In this document: positions 23,928-35,315 of the stretch, in pieces
How the letters are laid out: every line of letters starts with the position of its first letter
Numbering within the stretch: the stretch's first letter is position 1
Source: Monocercomonoides exilis
Taxonomy: Eukaryota > Preaxostyla > Oxymonadida > Polymastigidae
DNA length: 64,000 nucleotides
NCBI GenBank assembly: GCA_001643675.2
Contig: LSRY02000040.1
Location: 338,001-402,000, forward strand
Reading direction: 5' to 3'
Program-made: the position numbers and the translations under genes
The notes under the pieces: model-generated
Told to the model about the DNA's origin: nothing
Databases searched by the model: none
Seen by the model: the letters and a program-made list of their open reading frames with translations, nothing else

Positions 23928-24821
23928 TTGTTTAGAATTGTTCTTATTGAACACAAGCTTCTATTTGAAGCTACAAGAAAAAAAGATTGGGATCATTTAA
24001 AAAAACTGGGTCCTAATCAAAATCTGAACCTTCAGTTTTTTTCAATATTCACCTCACTCTTTAATCAATTGAAAAGTTCAATGAATACAACAATCAACAA
24101 TAAAGTTCGTTGTGGTTGAAATTTTCTTTTATATTTTCCTTTTAAAACGGGAATCAATTGTTCCACATTTCAATGACTGCTCAACTTCTGAAACTCAATT
24201 TGTTGCAAATCAATTAAAATGGTGTATTAGCTATCACTGATTTCTGTGAGTACATCCTTTGCTATTGCATACGATATTCTGTTGGACGAAGATCATTATC
24301 GTTTCTTCAATAATATTTTCTATGACTGAAGGGATCAACGTATCTGCTTTTTTTCCAGGCCAAAAGCCACAAGAAGTCTGAATGAAGCTCAGATTAACGA
24401 ATTGTTGTTTGAGCTTAAAACGAAAGATTCATTGGGGTGCCATTATAACTTTTTTTTCACTCGAAAATAGAAAAACACTTCAAAGATAAAAATGAGGCTG
24501 TTTTCAAAAGAATATAATTTCTTTTTTTCTGTTTTCGTCATTCGAAACATTTTCTTTAATTTTTTTCTAACTTATGAGTGTCCTTAAAATGTTTGCTTGT
24601 TCAATGAAATATCATTGTTGAATAATCAAAAAGAAATATATAAAAAATTGAATTATCATGATAGAGTTCAACAATTACAAAAAATTTCTCACTTGTTTCA
24701 TTTAAGTGAACTTGAATTTTTTCAATGGCCCGTTCGTCAAAGGGAGTATTTTTATTCACAAAATATAAAAAGGAAAACACAGTCAAAATTTGTGAGAAAT
24801 AAGTCAAAAGCCTCAATTTGA
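23928..24821 (+). pseudogene. Possible decayed coding region, unknown
   Basis: Three forward segments look protein-like: EHKLLFEATRKKDWDHLKKL (from about 23945), RPKATRSLNEAQINELLFEL (about 24360-24420) and LQKISHLFHLSELEFFQWPV (about 24675-24740, stop TGA at 24819). They lie in different frames and are separated by AT-rich DNA that could be introns or decay. The middle segment loosely resembles the linker after the helix-turn-helix of Tc1/pogo transposases, but I do not assign it. Confidence 0.3.
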
Positions 24822-25084
24822 ATAGTTTTCTAATAAGCATTTTTCATTTTTCCTAAACATATTTGAATTTCATAATATATTCCCAGCTTCCAATGATTTG
24901 CATAAAGTTGAAAATTGGTTGCATAACCATTGCTCCTGCAATTGCCTGAATGGAAAAAGACGTTTCAAAAGTTTCTGTTCACTGTTTTTTTACAACTATT
25001 ACAAAACCGGTTTTTCATTTTTCCTTTAAATGAAGTTCTTCAAAAAAAATCATCAGTCGATCCAAAAGAATAAGTGTTGGAATT

Positions 25085-27056
25085 TGAGAATCATCTTTGA
25101 TATTCAACTACAAAAACGAATGAAGCTGATTCTCAATCAATTTGTCGGAAGGCATCATCGGAGCCAATTGCAAAAGAAAAAGAGAAAGAAAATGACAAAA
25201 TAATTTTGGAAAACAATCGCAATAACAATATAAGAAAAAAAAAAAAGGAAAAAGAAAAACTGTTAAAAAAAATATAAAAAATATCAATGAAAAAGAAGTT
25301 TGAAGAGAAAAAGAAAATCAAAAAAATATTAATGAAATAGTCACTATCAACGAAAATAAATGTGTTGAAAAAGAAAAAGAAAAGGAAATTAATGGTTTTA
25401 GAAATTTTTATTTTCAAAAAAATGAGATAATGATAATTGAGAATTCAAAAAAGAATTTGTTTTGAAATGAAAAATGAAATTGACATTTAAATGTTTTCTC
25501 ATCATTTTGGAAAAAGACAAAATCCATTAAAAGAGCGAAAAGGAAAACAGATTTGTGTGCAGCATGCAAAAGAGGGAATGTTTTAAAGGAGAATAAAAAT
25601 AGAATAGAAATAGAAAAACTTGTTTTTGAGTTTTGAAGAAACAAAAGAGAAAGAATTAAAAGAAAAACATCAAAAAATTACTCAATGCAAAAGAGATTTT
25701 TTTTTAATTTTTCAAGAAATAGAATGAAAAAAAAATGATTTTCCAATAAATTGGACTTTAAAAAAAAACTGTGCATTGCCCATAACGATGAATGAGACTG
25801 GAAGTTGTTTTCAAGACAAAAAACAAATTTCTCAATTGTGTTTTATTGTTTTTTAAGTTAATAAATATTTCATTTTGGAAAAATATTGTTTTAATTTTTT
25901 TTCAGAAATTTTATCTCATGATTTTTGTTTTGTTTGTGAATGCATAACTCCATCAATAAAACATAATTTTTTTGAAAATGTCAATTTTTTTCACTTTTTT
26001 TGTGATAATGGACCTCATTTCTGAAACTTTATTACACTTCATTTTTTGTTTACAAATTCTTCTCCTTTATTTTATTATAAAAAATGTTCTTTATCTTTTT
26101 TAGCTGAGCATCATGGAAAAAATGATTGCGACAGCGAATTTGGTCATTTGACTAATTTATCAAATAATAATTAAAATAAGACTGTTTAAAATGCTTTTGA
26201 TGATTTTATTTCCATTTTTTATTCCATTTATAATCTCAATAAATTTTTAAATAATAATTCCAATTTTTCTCTCTCCAATTTTTCTTCTTTTAATAATGAT
26301 TTTTTTCAAAATTTAGAAATTAATAACGATTCGGCTGGAATGGAACTGGAAACTTTGCAAATGAACAAAGAGAGCGAAAGTATTTTTAACACAAAACACA
26401 ACTTTTTGAAATGTTATGTTTTCTTTTCGAATTTTTTTGAATTGTTAATTTCATCATCCTTATTATTATTATAGACACAAAACATTATCAGAAGCAAATT
26501 GTTCCCTGCAAGGAATATGAGGTCTGAAAAAATATCCATATTTTAAAAAAAAAAGAAAGAGAATTATTTGTTTCTCCGATTAGCTCTGAAAAATTTGAAT
26601 ATTTGAAAATAATATATTACTCTGAAAAATTCATAAAAAATGAAAAAAATAGAAAAACATTCGAAAGAAAAAATGAAAAAGACAAAGAAACAGAAGGAAA
26701 TAATATAGTTGGAAAAACAGTGAAAAAAAATATAAAAGAAAGGTTATTTATGATCGATTCTGTATTTTTTTAACAGATCTGAGAATTTTTCCTCTTTATC
26801 TAAAAATGATTTTTCACATAGCGGAACAGCAGACATGGAGTGACCAAAAAAAGGTATAAAAGGTATGTTAGAAAAAGTTAATTTTTCAATTATTGATAAT
26901 TCGAATGATTCTCAAAATAACAATTCATTTTTATTTCCCTTTTTAAATTCTAATTCTGATTTTTCTAATTCTTTTTTAAATGAAGAAAGTGGCGCAGGTA
27001 TGTCATTTAATTCTAATAATTCATTAAATATTGATATGGGGAAATATATTTGACTT
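25085..27056 (+). other. Possible Lys/Asn-rich coding exons, unknown
   Basis: Under the UAR=Gln code, forward frames near 25120-25440 give a Lys/Glu/Asn-rich stretch (ending at TGA about 25433). A separate Asn/Ser-rich frame of 62 codons occupies 26865-27053 and ends at TGA. Codon choice is extremely AT-biased. This could be a low-complexity host gene with introns or chance open frames. Confidence 0.25.
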
Positions 27057-28720
27057 TAGGCATTTTCGAAGAAAAATTATGCACTTTTCATTGACTTTTT
27101 TATATCAAAAAACAAAATAAAAATGGGTCCATTTTTTGACATTCGAGAAATATTGGAAAACTTTTTGGTTTGATTTCAACAATGCATGTTTACGCATATG
27201 AAAATCAAATTTATTTCAATATCTGAGAAAGCATAATAAAGTTATGAGTGAAGTAATTTTTTTGTGCTAAGTGCAAAAAAAGCTTGAAAGTCAGTATTTT
27301 CCCCCATATAAATAACAATAGCATGGAAATTGATTTTCAAACATCTTAAAACAAAAAAAACAAAGAAATAATTTTTTATACTTGCTTGTCTAATGATAAC
27401 AAATTTTATTTGTTTGAGGACATTGTTGAATCCTTTCTGTTTATATTTTATACATTAATTAATAAAAAACTTGCAGGCTTTGAATCCAGATTCATCCTCC
27501 CAATTGAATAAATTATGATCACTTTATAAATCCCGAAAAATCAAAAATAATTGTTATATGCAGGAAAATACGGACTTTCAAGCTTTTTTTGTACAAGGCA
27601 TTGAAAATTTTCTTCTCTCACAACATGATTAAACACTGTCAGATTTCAACAGAATCTGATTTTCATATCCGAAAACAAACTTCATTGAAATGACAACGAA
27701 ATGTTTTGCGACATTTCACGTATGTCAAAAAAATAATCCTGTTTTATTCAAATATTTTGATCTCAAATAGTTCATCAAATGTGCATAATTATTAAATGAA
27801 AGTGCCTAAAGAAAAATGTTTTGCCCCATAAAATTTTATCAAACAAAGATTTTATTTTTTAAATAATTTTTTCCTTTATTCAGTTTTCTTTTCTTTTTTT
27901 TCTAACGATCCTCTCAATTTTTTTTTGTTATTTGTTTTTTGAATGTTTTCCTTCATTTTTGCAAGCATAAGATTATGTGTGGAACAATTGTCTGATTTGA
28001 AAAATTTCGCATCAATTCTTCTTTTTATCAATATTGAACATATAAGAAAGAATTCTTGTATTTATAAAAAAATTCAATAATTGGTTCCAAAAAAGAATCT
28101 TCAATTTTGTTAAAATAGATTTGAAATTATTGAACAATATTATTAACAAAAATATTACAAAGTCAAGAAAAATCTCGAAATAATTTTCTTGAACAAAATT
28201 CATAAGAAAAAAATAAATATCCCATTTTTCGAAACATGTTATTTTCACAATTAGAAGGTCAAACAATCAACTAGTGTTTAACTGATAAGTTAAGAATCTC
28301 GAAGAGGAGAAATTTATTTTATTATGGAAAAATTCAAGCAAGATAAATAAGAAAATGAAATCAATTAAAGATAACAACTGAAATTATTTTTTTAAATCAC
28401 AATAGAAAAATTTAAATCATATGAATTCATTTTTGTCGCAAATTTTCAGTATTTTTCAATTGGAAATCTTTCTCAAACAACTTTTAAGCTTGGATGAACT
28501 CAGTTGATGTAATTTAAAAAGACTTCTGCAATTAAAATAAACCCATTTAATTCTGATAATATTCGTTTATTTCAAAAAAAAATTGCTTATGCAAATTAAC
28601 ACAAAAATCCAACAGAAAATCTAATCTGAAATATTACACTTGCTTTGCAAAATGATTTTTAAAGCAAAAACGTGACATATGAAAGCGATTCGAAAAGGGA
28701 ACAATACAAAAAAATGCGTC
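27057..28720. other. Gene-poor AT-rich DNA
   Basis: Two similar stretches carry AGCTTGAAAGTCAGTATTTT (27280-27299) and its inverted form AAATACGGACTTTCAAGCTT (27566-27585), each beside a poly-T/A tract. This suggests a small inverted-repeat element about 300 bp long. No coding region is supported. Confidence 0.4.
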
Positions 28721-28723
28721 GAA

Positions 28724-28965
28724 ATATTATTTGAAAAGTTTTTTTTGTCAAATTTTCAAATAAAGTAAAAATTTCATATTTTCATCAATTTTCTGTTCCC
28801 ACTCACGAAACTTTTCTTTATTGGAAATAAAAACATTGTTTTGGTTCAATTTCCATTTTAATGAAGTATTATTAGTGAGAACAGAAAATTAAAAAAAAAG
28901 GAAATTATTATTTCATTTCAAAATTAAACAATAGGAACTTTTCAAAAAAAATTTTGACATGTGAT
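28724..28965. mobile_element. MITE family X, degenerate copy
   Basis: The left part TTTGAAAAGTTTTTTTTGTC with AAATTTTCAAATAAA and the right part AAAATTAAACAATAGGAACT with TTTCAAAAAAAATTTTGACA retain the family-X ends. The interior TTCTGTTCCCACTCACGAAA matches copy 2. The outermost GGGTGATT is lost. The DNA from 28966 to 29870 has only a weak 88-codon frame (29200-29466). Confidence 0.5.
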
Positions 28966-30389
28966 CAAAAAAATTTTATCAGAATTTCGCAGAACATAGC
29001 ATATTCTCAATGATTTTTTGAAAAAAAACTCTGATTGGAATTTTCTGAGTTGTCTGTCTTTCATTTTCACCAATAGGCTTTTGGAAAAAAATATTCATGT
29101 TTTCGTGTTTGTTAAAAAAAAAAAAGACAGAATCAAAAACAAAACTTAGGAAAATTTATTTGCTTCAATCACAAAATAACAGAGAACACTTCTTATGAAA
29201 TGACAATTATAATTTTTCCAATATTTTTTGCTTATATCTGTACTGTGGTTGCAGCGTTCAATTCAACATTATCTTTGAGATACAAAAAAATCAACCGACC
29301 TCTTCCAAATGAATCAGGTTTTAATTTAAGATTCAATTCATTGATTCAAAATTTCAATGGGTCTGGAAATTATAACTATATAGGAGAACTTATTTTCCAA
29401 GTTGACAAAAATCAAAATCTGAAAAAGAAGAAGATTTTTTATATCGTTTGTAATTACAGACTTTGACACTTTATATTATTTCTTTGAAATATAAATAAAC
29501 GCTATTTTCATTGTCAGATTTGATACAAAAATGAATTGTGTTTCTTTGACTTTCAATGGAAAACTCAAAGAATCACATTGAATCAATTGATTTGCAAAAA
29601 TTGATGTTTGGGCTAACCGTTTTGTTTTTATGAAAATAGTGTAAACACTTATTCCTTTAATATTTCACTTTATAACTTGGTTTTTTCAAATTTTTTTCAT
29701 TCATAAACAGATATGTTAACCTTAATTCAAATTCATCTCTTACGAAGATTCTCATTCGCCATTTGCTGACTACACGTTTCTAATCTTTCCAGTAATAATT
29801 ATTTGAACACAATTATTACAAAATTTCAAAGACTGAACTGATACGCACTTTAGGTCCATTTAGATATTATTTTGAGTCTAATATTTAGATGCAAACACAA
29901 GTTTAATCATGAACACTTTCATTTCCAGAATGGTGAATATGTTTCTTTCGGACACCCTTCCCAAGAAATATATATTAGAAAGTTTATCAACAATAATTTC
30001 TTGGAAAAGCATTCTCTTTTAAATATGACATTTTCATTGAAATGCAACAAAGAAAAGTTCACATGAAACGAAAGTGCAATTCTTCCTTCCTCAATTTATT
30101 GACAAAATCTCTTCACTCACATTCAAATGTGGCTTTTGATCAATCTTCAAATTATTTGATAACTGAAAATGAGAGTTCATTTGAAGTTGCTTCGCAATCT
30201 TGTCGCTCTGCTTTCAATAGCATTTGTCAACAAGAAACAATTTCTGAACCATCGGAAGAATGCGTTTTCACTTCGAAATCTTCTTTTTTTCATCGCTCAG
30301 AATCGTTATTATTAACAAAAAAATCTTAATCGTCCAAAATCAACAAAATGTGTGACAAGGTCATTGTTTAATAACAGATACACTGCCAG

Positions 30390-31205
30390 ATCATGATATT
30401 TTTCATCAAAAAAGGAAACAGTCACAAAAAATATTGAAAAATGTTTCGAATTAGAGGAAAGCAGTGAAAGTGATTCCGACACACACGGATTTATTTTTGA
30501 AATGTTTATCCAAAATCCAGAAAAAGATAACTTTCGATTACCTCCTGAAAGTCTAATTGAATTAGGGAATCAGATGTCATCTCTTCTTCAAATAGATTTC
30601 AAAAGAGGTCCAAAAAGAAAAGTCACAGTTCATGACCAATTAGTGATATATCTTGAGTGGCTGTCAAGCAATACCACAGAGGATAAAATAGCCTTTTTCC
30701 TTGGACTATCTCAAACCATGGTATCAAACAGCATAATAGAAATCCGACCTTATTTGCTTGATGTGCTTAGAAGCATGTATTCAAATCCTCCTCGACCACC
30801 ATCCTTTACAAATGAAGAATTTCCATATGTTGCGTTGCTTGTGGATGCAACAACGAAAAAATACCAACTTCAATTGTCAAGATGAAAGATGCAAAAATTA
30901 AATGATGGGAACCATTAGTTGTATTGCATGAAAATTCAAGTTGCTGTTTCTTCTTTAATTCTATTCAAGCCCTTTTCGTTTCTGATGCTGTTCCAGGAGG
31001 AGAGCATGACCTAACGTTATTCAGGCGAGGTCTTCATAGATATGTGCAGTATTTGAAAAAGACTGATGAAGAAAAACAACACACAATTGAAGATATGCAA
31101 CACGATAGTTGGGTAATAATTGGTGATGAAGGATTTCAAGTGCATTTTCCTAATATTAGGCTTATCACTCCAATAAAAAAAACTGCAACATTGCAAAAAA
31201 GTCAT
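30390..31205 (+). pseudogene. Decayed Harbinger-type transposase with Ser repeat
   Basis: The frame from about 30390 encodes GFIFEMFIQNPEKDNFRLPP, a helical N-terminal domain (HDQLVIYLEWLSSNTTEDKI, FFLGLSQTMVSNSI), and FPYVALLVDATT with the first catalytic Asp. It continues in the same frame across a TGA (QLSR-TGA-KMQKLNDGNH) and a TAG to LYCMKIQVAVSS, matching the DGK..Y..K.V.V block of DDE_Tnp_4. A shift then gives VSDAVPGGEHDLTLFRRG and IGDEGFQVHF with the second Asp, and the frame runs into a Ser microsatellite. The final Glu motif was not found. It is a different family from copy A. Confidence 0.7.
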
Positions 31206-31214
31206 TTATTCTCC

Positions 31215-31512
31215 TTCTCAACCTCAACCTCAGTCTCTTCCTCTTCTTCCTCCTCCTCCTCTTCTTCCTCCTCCTCTTCTTCCTCCTCCTCCTCCTCCTC
31301 CTCTTCTTCTTCTTCTTCTTCTTCCTTCTTCTTCTTCCTCCTTCTCTTCCTCTTCTTATTCTTCTTCATTAAATTCTTCTCTTTCTTCACTTTCTTATTC
31401 TTCACTCTCTTCGCCTTCTGCTTCTTCTTCTTCTTCTTCTTCTTCTTCTTCTTCTTCTTCTTCTTCTTCTTCTTCTTCTTCTTCTTCTTCTTCTTCTTCT
31501 TCTTCTTCTTCC
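31215..31512. repeat. (TCC)n/(TCT)n microsatellite
   Basis: About 300 bp of TCC, TCT and TTC triplets with a small non-repetitive centre (31370-31420). It follows the Harbinger-type remnant and would encode Ser, Leu or Phe tracts. A GAA/AGG-rich stretch on the plus strand follows at 31600-31880 with no identifiable product. Confidence 0.9.
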
Positions 31513-32335
31513 GTTTTATTGTTTGTTGATTGTTGCGTATGAAGAAGAGAAGAATTAAATAAACCAAAGAATGAAAAGGCATTTAAAGGTTATAAATCAG
31601 AAAAAGAGGGAGAGGAAAAGGAAGAAGAAGATGATGATGATTGTTGTGAGGATGATGAAGATGATAGAGATGAAATAGAATTAAAGATAGAAGGAGAAGT
31701 TGAATGTGAAGGAGAAAATGAAGATGGATGAGGAGAGGTGGAAACATTTCTTGGCAAAGTGGAATATTGAATTGATTGAATTGTTTCCTATTCTGATGAT
31801 TCAAAAAGAAAAGAATGAGAAGAGGAAGAGGAAGAGGAAGAAGAAGAGGAGGAGGAAGAAGAAAAAAAAGATAAAAAATGCTAAGAGCATTTAACTATTA
31901 AAGAAATGTCTTTGAAGAAGTTTTTTCATTAAATAACTGGATTGCCTAAAAGCTACTGCAGAAAGTGATATTAGACGGATCTGAACAAACAGATAAAGAA
32001 GTTATTGCTGTGATAAGGAGAAAGAATTTATATAAACAACACTTGTTATATGAATGAAACGTCAACACATCGAACAAATTTGCGATAAAAATTATTAAAT
32101 TGCCAATGAAAAAGATGAATAAGAAAAAAATGAAACAAAATCTCTCACATTCCAATTTCAGCTCAGTGCTTCAAACCTTCCACAAAAGATAAAAATTTCA
32201 AACAAACAGTTCAGATAACATAGAAACAAATTTGACATTTGAATCAATTTTAAAACTAAAATTTTTGAAATTTATTTGATTATTACCATTGCATTTTCGA
32301 AATTTTTTGAATATTGTACTTATTGTTGAGGGCAT

Positions 32336-32672
32336 GAACCCGCACTTGTGCAAAAACACGCACACTTGACATTTTCTTTCGAAACACTCTTCCACTTTCA
32401 AACGTGTGAAAGCGTTTGGCATTTTGATTCCACCTGTAACTTTTTTGTCCAATATAAAGTATTTCGAATGAAAAATTAAAAATAAAAAATTTTGATCAAA
32501 AGATCAAAAATGATCAAAATTTTTTATTTTTAATTTTTCATTCGAAATACTTTATATTGGACAAAAAAGTTACAGGTGGAATCAAAATGCCAAACGCTTT
32601 CACACGTTTGAAAGTGGAAGAGTGTTTCGAAAGAAAATGTCAAGTGTGCGTGTTTTTGCACAAGTGCGGGTT
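32336..32672. repeat. Near-perfect 163-bp palindrome (fold-back element)
   Basis: The left arm 32336-32498 (starting AACCCGCACTTGTGC) and the right arm 32511-32672 (ending GCACAAGTGCGGGTT) are reverse complements with at most one length change, around a 12-nt spacer of A and GATC. Open frames in both arms are mirror images and not genes. Near-identity of the arms implies recent formation or gene conversion. No clear target duplication was seen at the outer edges. Confidence 0.92.
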
Positions 32673-32870
32673 TTGCACACACTTTTACACGACACCTTTC
32701 TAAATTAAAAATAAACTTGAGATCATATGTTTAAAGCACATTTGAAAAGATAATTCAATCGTTAATTAGTGAAAAAATCAGATTTATAAATACAAATTTT
32801 TGATCAACCTATATTAATATTCTAAATATTTGTGTAAAAAACTTTTTGTTTTTAAATGAAGATGGGAATA

Positions 32871-33132
32871 TATGGGTGATTATTTTTGATATCATAACTT
32901 TTTTCGGCTTGTCGATTTTGCAAAATTTGCTTTTCATTGAAAAGAGCTTTTGAATTTAAATGCTCAATTTATCACAACTATTTTATGATTAAGTGAATCT
33001 GCTGAAATAAAGATTATTATTTTTTTATTGAGCCTTTTCACTCTTCAGTGATCATTAATTTTTTTTCAAAGGATATTTTTGAACAGAAAATTTTAAATGG
33101 AAAAAATATGATTTCAAAAATTATCATCCATA
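32871..33132. mobile_element. MITE family Y, copy
   Basis: The ends TATGGGTGATTATTTTTGAT and, inverted, ATGATTTCAAAAATTATCAT with CCATA enclose about 262 bp. TAT/ATA flanks allow a TA target duplication. The outer motif GGGTGATTATTTTTGA is also found, with one change, at family-X ends. Confidence 0.75.
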
Positions 33133-33174
33133 TGTTATATCAAAAACATTAACGAATGTCAAACATCCAATCAT

Positions 33175-34326
33175 TTGATGGAGGAAAAACAGAATTTGTT
33201 GATGATTTTTTGCAATAATGGAGAAACCATGCAATGGCTTCAAAACAATGTGATTAACACTATCAGAAAATGCCCAATAGCAACTTGTCGTTCATTAATG
33301 ATTTTAATTAGAGGAAGTGAAGGAAAATGGTTCTTCAGATGCAGCAAATGCAGAAAAGTGGTTTCTTATAGGACAGGAACTCCGTTCAATAAATCCAAGC
33401 TTTCAATTTCAAATCATATTCTGATCCTTTACCACTTTCACAATCATCTCAATATAAAACAAACATCATCTCTAACTTCATGCGAAAGACACAGTATTTC
33501 TTATTATTATTGCATTTGTCGAAGAACATGATCTCAGATGATAGGAGGAATCCAAACTCCCATAGGAGGTCCTGGCAGCATTGTGGAAATTGACGAAGCT
33601 GTTTGGAGAAGGCGAAAATACAAGAGAGGTTTTGATTCTTTATCTTTTGAAACTTAATTATCAATTGAACTTTTTTTATAAGGACGTGCAAAGAAGCAAA
33701 TTTGGATTTTCTGTTCTCAGGAACGAGGATGAAAAGCATTTGTTTATCCTGTGGCCAACAGATCTGCTCAAGTATAAATTCATTTCAAAAAAAAAAATAT
33801 ATTCGTTTGGGAACAGAAATTCACTCTGATCAATGGAAAGTCTATTCTTCTTTGAGTGAGAATGGATTAACACGCAAGACAATCAATTATTTCGAGCATT
33901 TTGTTGGTTTTTGTAATCTCTTTTTATTGTGTTTTTTCATGAAATGTTATTTCACACTTATTCAAATCCAGTCACAGATGCTTGCACAAATCGTTTGAAA
34001 ACATGGTGGCGTGCCCTTTGTGAATTCATGCATTCACATGGAGTGAGAATAAAAAGAATGCAAGAATATATCTATTCATTTTTGTTTTTCAGAAATCGAA
34101 AAGTGGATTTTTCATTTTGATATCGAATGTAATGAAATGCAGCGATGAATAATGCAAAGCTCTTGAGGTTGAAGCTTTTGGGCCAAAAGAAGAGGAAGAA
34201 GAGGCTAAAGCTGAAATGCTACACGAAGAAGAATCTTCAGAATAAGATTATGAACTTGAAACAAATACATCATCGGATGGAGTGGGGGAAAGAGCTGATC
34301 CATCTGAATGGGATGCTGATAAATGA
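33175..34326 (+). pseudogene. Merlin/IS1016-type transposase with introns, damaged
   Basis: The N-terminal zinc-binding region is seen as CPIATCRSLMILIRG..FRCSKCRKVV, then SYRTGTPFNKSKLSIS. Next comes the Merlin signature IGGPGSIVEIDEAVWRRRKY (first Asp), KRG and a GT..AG intron (about 33630-33682), then RAKKQIWIFCSQERG, a TGA and KAFVYPVANRSAQV. A slip in a run of A near 33790 leads to GTEIHSDQWKVYSSL (second Asp), KTINYFEHFV, a second intron, and NPVTDACTNRLKTWWRALCE. An acidic tail with two TAA codons ends at TGA 34324-34326. The intron-spanning match to the ISXO2-like family is convincing. The A-tract slip and the TGA make function doubtful. Confidence 0.75.
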
Positions 34327-35315
34327 ATTCCGATTTTTCCACAAATCTTTCTTCTTAAAATTAAAATACAACATGCTCTCAATTATTATTTCTTTGTTTG
34401 ACAAAGATTTGAGATGTGGCTTATATGAACCATTTGCAATAATAAATCATTCTATCACAAAAATCTGAAAAAAAAAACGAGTTTCTGAATGTATCTTTTT
34501 GTTGTGATTAACCAAAAAAACAAATCTCAAAAAAGAACATTCATTCAATATTTTGTATGTTAAAAAACTCTCAAAGATAAAATTATTATTGTTTTCTGAA
34601 TGATGTTGAATACAAATTTGAATAATAATCTTTTTCTTTTGTTATTTTGATATTGTTTTGTTTTCCGAATTATATGTTTTTGTTATTTATAAAATCCTCA
34701 ATGAAGTTGGGAATTCTTGATCGAAGTCAGTAAATATGAATAAAGAACGTTTCTTCAAATAAAGGTGTGTTTTATTCGATTAGAATGTAGTAATATTTAA
34801 TAGAAATTTTTTATTCAAATTTCATCTAGTTTTTCTTAAATGAAATGGGTTTATTCAAATTAAAAAAAACGATTCACAATTCGTCTAACAACTTGATTTG
34901 ATATTCATCTTTCAAAAAAAATTTTCTGTGAGCATAAAGAAAAAAGTGAAAGCAAAATAATAATCCTTTCAATATGTTAAAAAGGAAAAACAAATCACTT
35001 TTTAAAATGAAAATTAATTATTTTTCCCAAAAATTCTGTTTAAATACATCTTGTTTCAAACAAGATTACAAATTATCACAGGTTTGGAGTAAGTGAAAAC
35101 ATGAAACAAATGAGATCGAGCAAAAATTACAGAAAAAACCGTGACACAAATATCTCATGTGAAAAAACAAAAAACTTTATGATGCTTTTCACAGAAAATT
35201 TAAAAGATTAATTCAAACATAATTTCAATAGTACTTTGATGGGTTAACCTTCAATGATAACGGATAAAACAGCTTGTTTTAAAGAATTCACATATTATAC
35301 ATGATGAAGAAACGG
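34327..35315. other. Gene-poor AT-rich DNA
   Basis: No coding region or repeat boundary recognised. The far end of the Merlin element should be here. Confidence 0.5.

Noticed and set aside
30924-31582. Open frames of 126 and 201 codons on both strands with poly-Ser/Phe or poly-Lys/Glu
   Set aside because: They are created by the TCC/TCT microsatellite. Only the first ~90 codons on the plus strand are part of a Harbinger-type transposase remnant.
32198-32452. 84-codon minus-strand frame with Cys and His
   Set aside because: It lies mostly in the left palindrome arm and is mirrored in the right arm. The apparent zinc-finger-like residues are not in a known spacing.
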